Made by a program: the position numbers and the translations under genes. This document shows positions 17,869-25,353 of a stretch of 49,959 nucleotides of DNA, one piece after another. The first letter of the stretch is position 1. Every line of letters begins with the position of its first letter. The stretch comes from Rhodobiaceae bacterium. GTDB lineage: Bacteria > Pseudomonadota > Alphaproteobacteria > Rhizobiales > JAKPQE01. Under the pieces are notes generated by a model. That model made no database searches, was not told the DNA's origin, and was given only the letters and a program-made list of their open reading frames with translations. The stretch is taken from the NCBI GenBank assembly GCA_028278505.1, contig JANQEG010000096.1, positions 1-49,959 on the forward strand. Reading direction: 5' to 3'.

Positions 17869-18799
17869 GCGCCGCAATAATTGCCGCGGCAAGCAGGAGC
17901 GCCCAGGCGCGCCAGACGATCGCGATCGCGCGATCGATCTCGGCGACGCCGATATCGCGGCGGCCTTCACCATTCAGGAACGGTTCGTCGGTCGGCACTC
18001 CGCCATAGACCCGCGGTCCGGCAAGCGCGATGCCGAGCGCGCCGGCCATCGCCGCCTCCGGCCAGCCGGCATTCGGCGAGCGGTGGCGGCCCGCGTCGCG
18101 GACCATCACGGAAAAGGCCGCAGGCGTAAGGGCCGCCGCGGCGATGAGAATCCCGGCGAGCCGCGCCGGGATGAAATTCAAGAGATCATCGAGCCGCGCC
18201 GCCGCCCAGCCGAAATCGCGATAGCGGTCGTTTTTATGCCCGATCATGGAATCGGCGGTGTTGACGGCCTTGTAGACGACGATGCCGGGCAGGCCTGCAA
18301 TGGCGAACCAGAAGGCCGGCGCGACGACGCCGTCGGAGAGATTCTCCGCCGCGCTTTCGATCGCCGCGCGGGCGATATCCGGTTCCTGCAAGGTGGCGGG
18401 ATCGCGGCCGACGATCTTGGCGATTTCGCGGCGGGCCGCATCGAGGCCCTCAGGTAGCGCTTCGGCGACCGCACGGACGTGGTCGACGAGACTTTTCTGG
18501 GCGAGCAGGATCGCGACAAGGAGCACGGAGAGGACCGGGCCGGCGATCGGGATAGCGGCGATCAGAAGGCCGGCCAGCGTGGCGACGGCGACAAGCACCA
18601 GGATGGCGACAACGCCTTTGGCGCGCTGGCCCGTACCTTCGTTCAGCGCCCGGTCGAGACGGTCGATAAGGCGGCCGATGACGATTGCGGGATGGGGCGC
18701 CCGTGACCACAGCCAGTCCGGCTCGCCGGCGAGCGCATCGAGAACGAGCGCCAGCGGCAGCGCCCATAAGGCATAGGCCGAAAGCGCTTCGGCGCTCAT
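17858..18799 (-). CDS. cobD: Adenosylcobinamide-phosphate synthase (CbiB type)
   Basis: An integral membrane enzyme joining the aminopropanol arm to adenosylcobyric acid, 313 residues. It has hydrophobic helices near 10-25, 50-85, 130-150, 195-215 and the C-terminus, and the family motifs [15 protein letters not shown] near 18-33, [13 protein letters not shown] near 160, and [10 protein letters not shown] near 190. ATG at 18799 overlaps the cobC stop (ATGA), so the two are coupled and work in consecutive steps (aminopropanol phosphate synthesis, then attachment). Alphaproteobacterial naming is used: this cobD corresponds to enteric cbiB. Confidence 0.94.
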   Translation of the reverse strand: MSAEALSAYALWALPLALVLDALAGEPDWLWSRAPHPAIVIGRLIDRLDRALNEGTGQRAKGVVAILVLVAVATLAGLLIAAIPIAGPVLSVLLVAILLAQKSLVDHVRAVAEALPEGLDAARREIAKIVGRDPATLQEPDIARAAIESAAENLSDGVVAPAFWFAIAGLPGIVVYKAVNTADSMIGHKNDRYRDFGWAAARLDDLLNFIPARLAGILIAAAALTPAAFSVMVRDAGRHRSPNAGWPEAAMAGALGIALAGPRVYGGVPTDEPFLNGEGRRDIGVAEIDRAIAIVWRAWALLLAAAIIAALIF

Positions 18800-19785
18800 G
18801 CGAGCGCCCTTTCCAGACGTCGCCACGCGGCCTCGTCGCCGGCCAAGCCGAGCCGCAGCCAACTCGCCGAATAGGGAAAGATGCGCGACCAGATTCGGTG
18901 GGCGGCAAGCTTTTCGCGGACAGCGACTGCATCGCCGACATCATAGAGCCCGAAGAGATCGGTTCCGCCGATTTTCTGCCAACCGGCCGCCGCCGCGAGC
19001 CTATCAAGGCGTGCACTGTCCCGTTTGAGGCGCGCGCGCGTCTCTGCCGCCCAGTCGCGGTCGCCAAGCGCGGCAATACCGATCTCGATCGCCGGCCCGG
19101 ACACCGGCCACGGCCCGGCGCCTGCGGCCAGGCGATCCGCGAGGACGCGGCCGGCGCAGCCGAAACCGAGCCGCAACCCGGCGAGGCCGAAGAACTTGCC
19201 GACCGAGCGCAGCACCATCGCGTTGGGGATCTTGTCGAGCACCGGCACCAGCGAAAGCTCAGGCGCCACGTCGGCGAAGCTTTCGTCGACGACCAGCAGG
19301 CCGACACCGCCGGCGATCGCTGCGAGCCGGTCGCCGGGCCAGCAGCGGCCGTCGGGATTGTTCGGATTGACCAGGATCAGCGCATCGGCGCCGGCCGCAT
19401 CAGCCGGATCGTCGACGGCGGCGACGCGCCATCCGGCGGCCTCGAATGCGGCGCGGTGTTCGTTATAGGTGGGTTCGACAATGCACGCCGAGCCGGCGGC
19501 AGTGAAATAAGGCAAATGCCCGATCAGCGCCTGGGCGCCGGCAAAGGCGGCAATCGCTGCTTCAGGTGGCGCGCCATAGGTGGCGCGGGCGGCCTCGCGG
19601 AGCGTCTTCAGCCGGTCCTGGTCCGGCAGGCGGGCCCATGCCTCAGCCGGAATCGGCGGCAGCGGAAAGGGAATCGGATTGATGCCGGTGGACAGATCGA
19701 TCCACTCGGCCCGGCCGCCGCCATGGCGGGCAATCGCCTGGCGCAGATCGCCGCCATGATCCCGGTTCCCGATCGCATCGTCCAT
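18796..19785 (-). CDS. cobC: L-threonine-O-3-phosphate decarboxylase
   Basis: PLP enzyme giving (R)-1-amino-2-propanol phosphate for the nucleotide loop of cobalamin, 329 residues; the enteric counterpart is called CobD. Fold-type I aminotransferase features are visible: HGGG near residue 21, NPNNPDG near 145, the PLP lysine in SVGKFFGLAGLRLG near 197, and a C-terminal LRLG arginine. It is the first gene of the two-gene operon with cobD. Upstream lies almost 1 kb of gene-free repeat DNA. Confidence 0.93.
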   Translation of the reverse strand: MDDAIGNRDHGGDLRQAIARHGGGRAEWIDLSTGINPIPFPLPPIPAEAWARLPDQDRLKTLREAARATYGAPPEAAIAAFAGAQALIGHLPYFTAAGSACIVEPTYNEHRAAFEAAGWRVAAVDDPADAAGADALILVNPNNPDGRCWPGDRLAAIAGGVGLLVVDESFADVAPELSLVPVLDKIPNAMVLRSVGKFFGLAGLRLGFGCAGRVLADRLAAGAGPWPVSGPAIEIGIAALGDRDWAAETRARLKRDSARLDRLAAAAGWQKIGGTDLFGLYDVGDAVAVREKLAAHRIWSRIFPYSASWLRLGLAGDEAAWRRLERALA

Positions 19786-20063
19786 TCGGCTGTACCCCTT
19801 TCAGGTCATGCCCGGATTTGTTCCGGGCATCCAGGCGCAAACCTCCGGAGCGCATGGCCTGGATTGCCGGGGCAAGCCCGGCAATGACCCCGAGAAGTAC
19901 TGACGATTGTTTCGGCAGAATTGCAACATTCGATCGCCGGCCCGAAGCGCCGGTTTTCGACGATTTCGGAAAGCCGGACCACTGGCTTTTCATTTCGTGC
20001 AATGCCGTTGTCAAGAAACTCGGAGTGCTTGCGCAAACGGACAGGCGATTGGATCGCCCGCCG

Positions 20064-20117
20064 CGAACGTGCCGGATCGCCCATTTGCCTCCCAATCCGC
20101 ACCTTCCCCGCGAAAGC
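20064..20117 (+). repeat. ~55-base dispersed repeat, copy 2
   Basis: Matches 14410-14464, both ending in GCACCTTCCCCGCGAAAGCG. Here the last hairpin arm is complete (CCCCGCGAAAGCGGGG). Confidence 0.7.
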
Positions 20118-20285
20118 GGGGAACCAATGGCGTGAGCGACAAATTCCTGGTCCAAGTGATAAGTTCGAAACATCGCCGGGATCGCAACCGACATACGTTG
20201 CCGGGCCGGGCAATAGGTTCCCGCTTTCGCGGGAACGGAGGGTGGTGCGGGTGTTGGCGTGAACGCCGGCGCCCCACTCGCGGCG

Positions 20286-20475
20286 TCACCACCCAACCCC
20301 TCCGTTGTCACCACCCGGTTTATCCGGGTGGTCCATTGGCCTGTCGACTTGCCAACGCATTCGTAAAGGAATTCGAGCGCTTCTGCACACCGAAAGGCCA
20401 TTAGATTGCCCGCATAAAGCGGGCAATGACGACGGAAGAGGTGTCGAACCGCCCAAAATGCCCGAACCGAACACC
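20286..20475 (+). repeat. ~190-base dispersed repeat, copy 1
   Basis: Shares with 37110-37305 the blocks TCCGTTGTCACC, CCCGGTTTATCCGGG hairpin, GGTCCATTGGC, TGTCGACTTGCCAAC, GCGCTTCTG, a GCCCGC/GCGGGC hairpin, GCAATGACGACGGA and GGTGTCGAA. Identity is high, with small gaps. Same orientation in both copies. Confidence 0.85.
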
Positions 20476-20731
20476 GGCCGCACAAAGCAGGCAATGACGA
20501 CGAGAAGGGGTCGAGAATTCCCCGGTCGCCACAGCGACATCATGCGTCGGATTGGCAATTGCGCGAAGCCGGTCCGCCGGTTAAGACTGAGCCTGAAAAG
20601 ATGGCGCTCCAGGGAGCTGAACGAGTTCACGGGCGGGCCGACCCAATCCGGGGGCATCACCGTGAAGCCGTCTCATCGGCCGCAAATGTGCGGCGATCCC
20701 GGCGTGCGCCTTGCCGATTAAGGAGGCGTCG

Positions 20732-20986
20732 ATGATCACTTTCCGAATGCTCGTGTGCGCAGCGGCGGCGGCTGCCGGCACCGTTGCAATTGCCGCCCCG
20801 GCCAAGGCCCATGTCGGCCATATCGGCGAGGTTGCCGGGCACGGGCACTGGGTTGCCGTCGCCGCGGCGGCGGCTGCGGCGGCCATTGCCGCGGCACTGG
20901 CGCTCAAGGCCCGGAAGCGCGGCAAGGAAACCGAGGACGACAGCGTCGAGGCGGAAGCCGACGACACCGATACCGCCGCCTCGTGA
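20732..20986 (+). CDS. Small membrane protein of the cobalamin cluster (DUF6732-like)
   Basis: An 84-residue protein. N-terminal signal-like helix (about 1-23, APAKA cleavage-like), then HVGHIGEVAGHGHWVAVA with four histidines, one transmembrane helix (Ala-rich, about 43-62) and an acidic cytosolic tail. I recall similar HLGHxGELAGHGHW proteins beside cobalt/cobalamin genes in alphaproteobacteria, annotated DUF6732; the function is not established. The His-rich loop next to a chelatase gene suggests cobalt handling, an inference. AAGGAGG lies five bases before the ATG, and the stop overlaps or abuts the cbiX start. Confidence 0.7.
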   Translation: MITFRMLVCAAAAAAGTVAIAAPAKAHVGHIGEVAGHGHWVAVAAAAAAAAIAAALALKARKRGKETEDDSVEAEADDTDTAAS

Positions 20987-20988
20987 CC

Positions 20989-22071
20989 ATGGGATCCAAG
21001 ATTGGCGTGATGGTCTGCGGCCATGGCTCGCGGAGCCAGGCGGCCGTCGACGAGTTTGCCGTCGTCGCCCGGCGGCTCGTCACCCACTTTCCCGACTGGC
21101 CGGTGGAATACGGCTATCTGGAATTCGCCAATCCGGTGATCCGCGACGGGCTCGACCGGTTGCGGGAAAAGGGCTGCGATCACATCCTCGCCGTGCCGGG
21201 CATGCTCTTTGCCGCCATGCACACCAAGAACGACATCCCTTCCGTGCTCAACACCTATGCGGCGAAGCACGGGATTACCGTGCAATATGGCCGCGAACTG
21301 GCGGTCGATCCGAAAATGGTGGCGGCCGCCGGCGACCGGGTGCGGCAGGCAATCGCGGCGGCCGACGCGGCCGAGGGCGAAGTGCCGCTGCACGAGACCT
21401 GCCTCGTCGTCATCGGCCGCGGCGCCTCCGATCCGGACGGCAACGCCAATGTCGCCAAGATCGCCCGGCTTTTGTGGGAGGGCATGGGTTTCGGCTGGTG
21501 CGCCGTCGGCTATTCGGGCGTCACCTTCCCGCTGGTCGAGCCGTGCCTCGATCACGTCGCCAGGCTCGGCTACCGGCGCGTCGTGGTGTTTCCCTATTTC
21601 CTGTTCACCGGCGTGCTGATCGACCGGATCTACGGCTTCACCGATGTGGTCGCGGCGCGCAATCCGCAAACGCAGTGGATAAAGGCCGGCTATCTCAACG
21701 ACCATGATATGGTGATCGCCACCTTTGCCGAGCGGGTCACGGAGATTCTTGACGGCGACAACGCCATGAACTGCGCCATGTGCAAATACCGCACCCAGGT
21801 GCTCGGCTTCGAGGCCGATCTCGGCCGGCCGCAGGCGAGCCATCACCACCACGTCGAGGGCGAAGGCGCCAACGCGCCCGGCTCGAACGTCGCCGACTGC
21901 CCGCTCTGTGCCGATTTCTGCACCGGCGTCTGCCGGCTCGACGGCGCCGGCGATCATCACCATCATCACGATCATGACCATGTGCATGATCATGATCACC
22001 ACCACCCGCCCTACCCGCACGCCCACCACCCGCTCGGGCCGGAAAGCGCGCGGAAATATCTCAAAGACTGA
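20989..22071 (+). CDS. cbiX: Sirohydrochlorin cobaltochelatase (CbiX, long form)
   Basis: Inserts Co2+ into sirohydrochlorin without ATP, the committing step of early-cobalt cobalamin synthesis; 360 residues. Two tandem chelatase-like halves (about 1-125 and 130-255), the first with the CGHGSR metal-site histidine near residue 10. The C-terminal part has MNCAMC near 265 and CPLCADFC near 302, like the MxCxxC iron-sulfur motif of Bacillus megaterium CbiX, then a tail with more than 15 histidines. A GTG at 20983 overlapping the previous stop (GTGA) is an alternative start. Coupled to the small His-rich membrane protein upstream. Confidence 0.93.
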   Translation: MGSKIGVMVCGHGSRSQAAVDEFAVVARRLVTHFPDWPVEYGYLEFANPVIRDGLDRLREKGCDHILAVPGMLFAAMHTKNDIPSVLNTYAAKHGITVQYGRELAVDPKMVAAAGDRVRQAIAAADAAEGEVPLHETCLVVIGRGASDPDGNANVAKIARLLWEGMGFGWCAVGYSGVTFPLVEPCLDHVARLGYRRVVVFPYFLFTGVLIDRIYGFTDVVAARNPQTQWIKAGYLNDHDMVIATFAERVTEILDGDNAMNCAMCKYRTQVLGFEADLGRPQASHHHHVEGEGANAPGSNVADCPLCADFCTGVCRLDGAGDHHHHHDHDHVHDHDHHHPPYPHAHHPLGPESARKYLKD

Positions 22072-22093
22072 TGTGTAGGCGCGGTTGCTTTTG

Positions 22094-22613
22094 CCCCTCA
22101 CCCAACCCTCTCCCCAGAGGGGAGAGGGCTATTGGAGTGTCGTCTCTCACCCCGGCGATGACGGGCGTTCAAGCATCGGCCGCGGGACCATTGCCCGTCC
22201 AGGCGATGGCCTGAACGATGGGACACACCACGCGGCATATGCGCGACCGGGCCAGGATGCTGCGCGCCAACCAGACCAAGGCGGAACAGACGCTGTGGTT
22301 CGAACTGCGGTCACGGCGATTGCAGGGCTTCAAGTTCCGGCGGCAGGTTCCGATCGGCCGCTTTGTTGTCGACTTTCTGTGCACGGAAAAACAGTTGATT
22401 GTCGAGGTAGACGGCGGCCAGCATTCGCAGAATACCGATGCTGAAAGGGATCGTTGGTTGTGCGACCAGAGCTACACGGTCCTGAGATACTGGAACAACG
22501 AAGTGCTGGAGAACCTGGACGGCGTTCTGGAGGACATCCTGGCCAATCTGCAGAACACCGCCGACAAGCCCCAAAAAGCCCTCTCCCCGAGGGGGAGAGG
22601 GTTGGGTGAGGGG
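22094..22613. mobile_element. Candidate DUF559-carrying palindromic element
   Basis: The outer 22 bases at 22094-22115 (CCCCTCACCC + AACCCTCTCCCC) and 22592-22613 are perfect inverted copies. Each is joined inward to a hairpin CCCTCTCCCC/GGGGAGAGGG (22106-22128 and 22579-22601). Between them lies a DUF559 coding region. Gene-free clusters with the same ends occur elsewhere in the window. The unit sits between cbiX and cobH inside an otherwise tightly coupled operon, which looks like an insertion. No target duplication could be established by eye. Mobility is inferred. Confidence 0.6.
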
Positions 22614-23273
22614 GATAAACAAAAGGGAAGCCGAGAACTCAGTTACAAACGCGACCCCGATGCGATCTATCGGCAGTCGTTCGCGACCGTCCGCGCCGAG
22701 GCGCGGCTCGACCACCTTCCCGCCGACCTGCAACCGGTCGCAATTCGGCTGATCCATGCCTGCGGCATGCCGGACATTGCCGATGATCTCGCCTTTTCGA
22801 CGGACGTCGCGGCGGCCGCAATGTCGGCCCTCAAAAACGGCGCGCCGGTGCTCTGCGACTGCGAAATGGTCGCCGCCGGCATCAGCCGCAGCCTGCTGCC
22901 GAAAGAAAACCCGGTGATCGTCACCCTCAACGCCGAGGAGACGCGGGCGCGGGCGGAAGCGATCGGCAACACCCGCTCGGCCGCCGCGGTCGAACTGTGG
23001 CAGCCGCATCTGGCCGGCGCCGTCATCGCCATCGGCAACGCGCCGACGGCGCTCTTTCACCTGCTCGAACTGCTCGACCAGGGCTGGCCGCGCCCGGCGG
23101 CGATCCTCGGCTTTCCGGTCGGTTTCGTCGGTGCCGCGGAATCAAAGGCGGAGCTTCAAAAAAATCCGCGCGGCATTCCCTATCTGACGCTTTTCGGCCG
23201 GCGCGGCGGTTCGGCGATGGCGAGCGCTGCGGTCAACGCAATCGCGCTGGCGGCCGGGGACGGTGCGCCATGA
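22218..23273 (+). CDS. cobH: DUF559 domain fused to precorrin-8X methylmutase (CobH)
   Basis: One uninterrupted 351-codon frame. Residues 1-115 are a complete DUF559 domain (Vsr/PD-(D/E)xK-like): [43 protein letters not shown] and [15 protein letters not shown]. Residues about 120-140 ([14 protein letters not shown]) are translated from the palindromic repeat. From [13 protein letters not shown] near 143 the rest is a full-length CobH (~209 residues) with the catalytic histidine in RLIHACGM near 181. CobH moves the C11 methyl to C12, giving (hydrogeno)cobyrinate. The only internal start candidate before the CobH part is a TTG at 22602, inside the repeat, with GGAG close upstream. The stop overlaps cobL (ATGA). 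Confidence 0.85.
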   Translation: MGHTTRHMRDRARMLRANQTKAEQTLWFELRSRRLQGFKFRRQVPIGRFVVDFLCTEKQLIVEVDGGQHSQNTDAERDRWLCDQSYTVLRYWNNEVLENLDGVLEDILANLQNTADKPQKALSPRGRGLGEGDKQKGSRELSYKRDPDAIYRQSFATVRAEARLDHLPADLQPVAIRLIHACGMPDIADDLAFSTDVAAAAMSALKNGAPVLCDCEMVAAGISRSLLPKENPVIVTLNAEETRARAEAIGNTRSAAAVELWQPHLAGAVIAIGNAPTALFHLLELLDQGWPRPAAILGFPVGFVGAAESKAELQKNPRGIPYLTLFGRRGGSAMASAAVNAIALAAGDGAP

Positions 23274-24472
23274 GCGGGCCCTGGCTGCACGTCATCGGCA
23301 TCGGCGCCGAGGGGATATCGAGCCTGATGCCGGCGGCGCGGGCGCTGCTTGATACGGCCGAGGTGATCATCGGCGGCGAACGCCATCTGGGTTTTGCCGA
23401 ACAGAACTTGACCGCCGAGCGCATCGAATGGCCGTCGCCGTTCAGCGCACTCATTGAGACGATCGCCTCGCTGAAAGGCCGCCGGGTCGTCGTGCTCGCG
23501 ACCGGCGATCCGCTCTGGTATTCGGTCGGCGCCCGCCTCGGCCGGGCGTTTCCCGCCGACGAGATCACCTTTACGCCGCAGCTTTCCGCCTTCCAGCTCG
23601 CCGCCTGCCGCATGGGCTGGTCGCTGGCCGATGCCGAGACGCTGACCGTGCACGGCCGCCCGGCGGAGCAGATCATCCCCTATCTCGCGCCGGACGCGCG
23701 GCTGATCATTCTCGGCGAGGACGGCGAAACACCGGCGAAAATCGGCCGCATCCTCGCCGAAAACGGCTATGGCGAAAGCACAATCACGGTGCTGGCAGCA
23801 ATGGGGCGCGGCGACGAGGCGCGCTTTACCGGGACTGCCAAGGCGCCGCCCGAGGGCGTTCCCGACTTTCATACGCTCGCCGTTGCCTGCAAGGCGGTGC
23901 CGGGCACCCGCCTCCTTGGCCGCGGCCCCGGCCTGCCCGACGACGCCTTCCGCCATGACGGCAACATGACCAAGCACGAGGTCCGCGCGGCGACGCTCGC
24001 GCGGCTGCAGCCTTCTCGCGGCGGGGTGCTCTGGGACATCGGCGCCGGCTGCGGCTCGGTGGCGATCGAGTGGATGCGCGCGGCCCGCGATGCCGAGGCG
24101 ATCGCGATCGAACCGCGGGCGGACCGGCGCGCGCTCGCCGCGGAAAACGCGCTGGCGCTCGGCGCGCCGCGCCTTGAGATCATCGACGGCACGGCGCCGG
24201 CGGCGCTTGCCGGGCTGAAGGCGCCCGACGCGATCTTCATCGGCGGCGGGCTTTCGCGGGAGACCTTTGCGGCCTGCCGTGCGGCGCTCAAGCCCCATGG
24301 CCGGCTTGTGGCCAATGCCGTCACGCTCGAAACCGAGGCGGTGCTCGTCGATCTCTGGCGTGAACATGGCGGCGAGCTTGTCCGCATTGCGATTGCCCGC
24401 GCCGAGGCGATCGGCGGCCGCCACGGCTGGCGGCCGCTGATGCCGGTGACACAATGGGCGCTGCAGATATGA
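23270..24472 (+). CDS. cobL: Precorrin-6Y C5,15-methyltransferase (decarboxylating), CbiE-CbiT fusion
   Basis: Methylates C5 and C15 and decarboxylates the C12 acetate of the corrin precursor; 400 residues. The N-terminal CbiE-type domain (about 1-200) begins [11 protein letters not shown] and has [12 protein letters not shown] near 78. The C-terminal CbiT-type methyltransferase domain (about 215-400) has the SAM loop [14 protein letters not shown] near 257 and DAIFIGGG near 318. ATG at 23270 overlaps the cobH stop, and its own stop overlaps cobI, so this part of the operon is tightly coupled. Confidence 0.95.
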   Translation: MSGPWLHVIGIGAEGISSLMPAARALLDTAEVIIGGERHLGFAEQNLTAERIEWPSPFSALIETIASLKGRRVVVLATGDPLWYSVGARLGRAFPADEITFTPQLSAFQLAACRMGWSLADAETLTVHGRPAEQIIPYLAPDARLIILGEDGETPAKIGRILAENGYGESTITVLAAMGRGDEARFTGTAKAPPEGVPDFHTLAVACKAVPGTRLLGRGPGLPDDAFRHDGNMTKHEVRAATLARLQPSRGGVLWDIGAGCGSVAIEWMRAARDAEAIAIEPRADRRALAAENALALGAPRLEIIDGTAPAALAGLKAPDAIFIGGGLSRETFAACRAALKPHGRLVANAVTLETEAVLVDLWREHGGELVRIAIARAEAIGGRHGWRPLMPVTQWALQI

Positions 24473-25173
24473 GCGCGCCGGGCATGCTTTACGGCATCGG
24501 CGTCGGGCCGGGCGATCCCGAACTCGTCACCCGCAAAGCGTGGCGGCTGATCGGCGGCCTGCCGGTGCTCGCCTATCCCGCCTCGGCGCCGGGCGAGAGC
24601 TTTGCACGCTCCATCGTCGCCGAAGCGATCCCGGCCGATATCGAGACGATCGAGATCGTCATCCCGATCCGCCCGCAAGAGGTCACCGTCGAGGAAAGCT
24701 ATGGCCGGGCGGCGGAGACGATCGCGGCAAGGCTCGACAGCGGCCGTGATGTCGGCGTGCTCTGCCTCGGCGATCCGCTCTTTTACGGCTCCTTCATCTA
24801 TCTCATGGACCGGCTCGCCGACCGGTTTCCCTGCGAGATTGTTCCCGGCGTCACCTCGTTTAGCGCCGGCGCCGCCGCGTCCGGGCGCCCGCTGACTCTG
24901 CGCAACGACGTGTTCGCCGTCATCCCGGCGACCCTTGCGGAAGACGTTCTCGCCGACAGGCTTGGCCAGGCCGATTCGGCCGCCATCCTCAAAGTCGGCC
25001 GGCACCTCGCAAAGGTGCGGCGGGTGATCGCGCGGCTCGGGCTGAGCGACAACGCGACCTATGTGGCGAACGCGACGCTCGCCGGCGAGGTCGTCGCGCC
25101 GCTCGCCGCCGCGCCGCAGACGGCCGCGCCCTATTTCTCCATGGTGCTGGTGCGGAAGGAAAGCGGTTCATGA
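24469..25173 (+). CDS. cobI: Precorrin-2 C20-methyltransferase
   Basis: SAM-dependent methylation of C20 of precorrin-2 (or cobalt-precursor); 234 residues, normal length. Corrin methyltransferase signatures: GIGVGPGDPELVT at 9-20, LCLGDPLFYGS near 103, and VPGVTSFSAGAA near 130. ATG at 24469 overlaps the cobL stop (ATGA); an in-frame ATG at 24454 lies inside cobL. A repeat cluster separates it from the next gene by 180 bases. Confidence 0.95.
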   Translation: MSAPGMLYGIGVGPGDPELVTRKAWRLIGGLPVLAYPASAPGESFARSIVAEAIPADIETIEIVIPIRPQEVTVEESYGRAAETIAARLDSGRDVGVLCLGDPLFYGSFIYLMDRLADRFPCEIVPGVTSFSAGAAASGRPLTLRNDVFAVIPATLAEDVLADRLGQADSAAILKVGRHLAKVRRVIARLGLSDNATYVANATLAGEVVAPLAAAPQTAAPYFSMVLVRKESGS

Positions 25174-25196
25174 TGGCGAAGGATGGTTTTTCCCTG

Positions 25197-25296
25197 ACCC
25201 CCACCCCCAACCCCTCCCCGCAAGGGGGAGGGGGGCCGCTCGGCGTCCGCCACCTACGTCCCCTCCCCCCTTGCGGGGGAGGGACAGGGAGAGGGG
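25197..25296. repeat. Palindromic repeat cluster inside the cobalamin operon
   Basis: Two inverted halves: CCCCACCCCCAACCCC with a CCTCCCC/GGGGAGG hairpin, and CCCTCCCC/GGGGGAGGGACAGGGAGAGGGG. It fills most of the 180-base gap between cobI and the cbiG/cobJ fusion, the only other gap of this size in the cbiX-cobM run besides the DUF559 unit. No gene is visible. Confidence 0.8.
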
Positions 25297-25353
25297 TAAA
25301 CCCGGAATACGCCGCTGCGGGCGCAATCCCCACGCAACACGCCCGGGGCGCCC

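Larger units (their letters stand above)
19786..20731. other. 946-base gene-free region rich in dispersed repeats
   Basis: No real gene seen. It contains palindromes GCCCGG/CCGGGC (about 19808-19830) and TTGCCGGG/CCCGGCAA (about 19863-19887), the 55-base repeat (20064-20117), a TCCCGC/GCGGGA hairpin near 20218, the ~190-base repeat (20286-20475), another GCCCGC/GCGGGC hairpin, and a 5'-leader hairpin (ATCGGCCGCA/TGCGGCGAT, ~20676-20698) before the next gene. I looked for a cobalamin riboswitch (GCCACTG box, B12 box) here and did not find one. Confidence 0.6.

Noticed and set aside
20475-20731. Cobalamin riboswitch before the cbiX operon
   Set aside because: No B12 box or GCCACTG-type conserved segments; only a local hairpin near 20676-20698 is visible. 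The region before cobQ was also checked without success.
22218-22614. Vsr mismatch endonuclease
   Set aside because: The domain matches the DUF559 pattern ([20 protein letters not shown]) rather than Vsr; no methyltransferase partner nearby.
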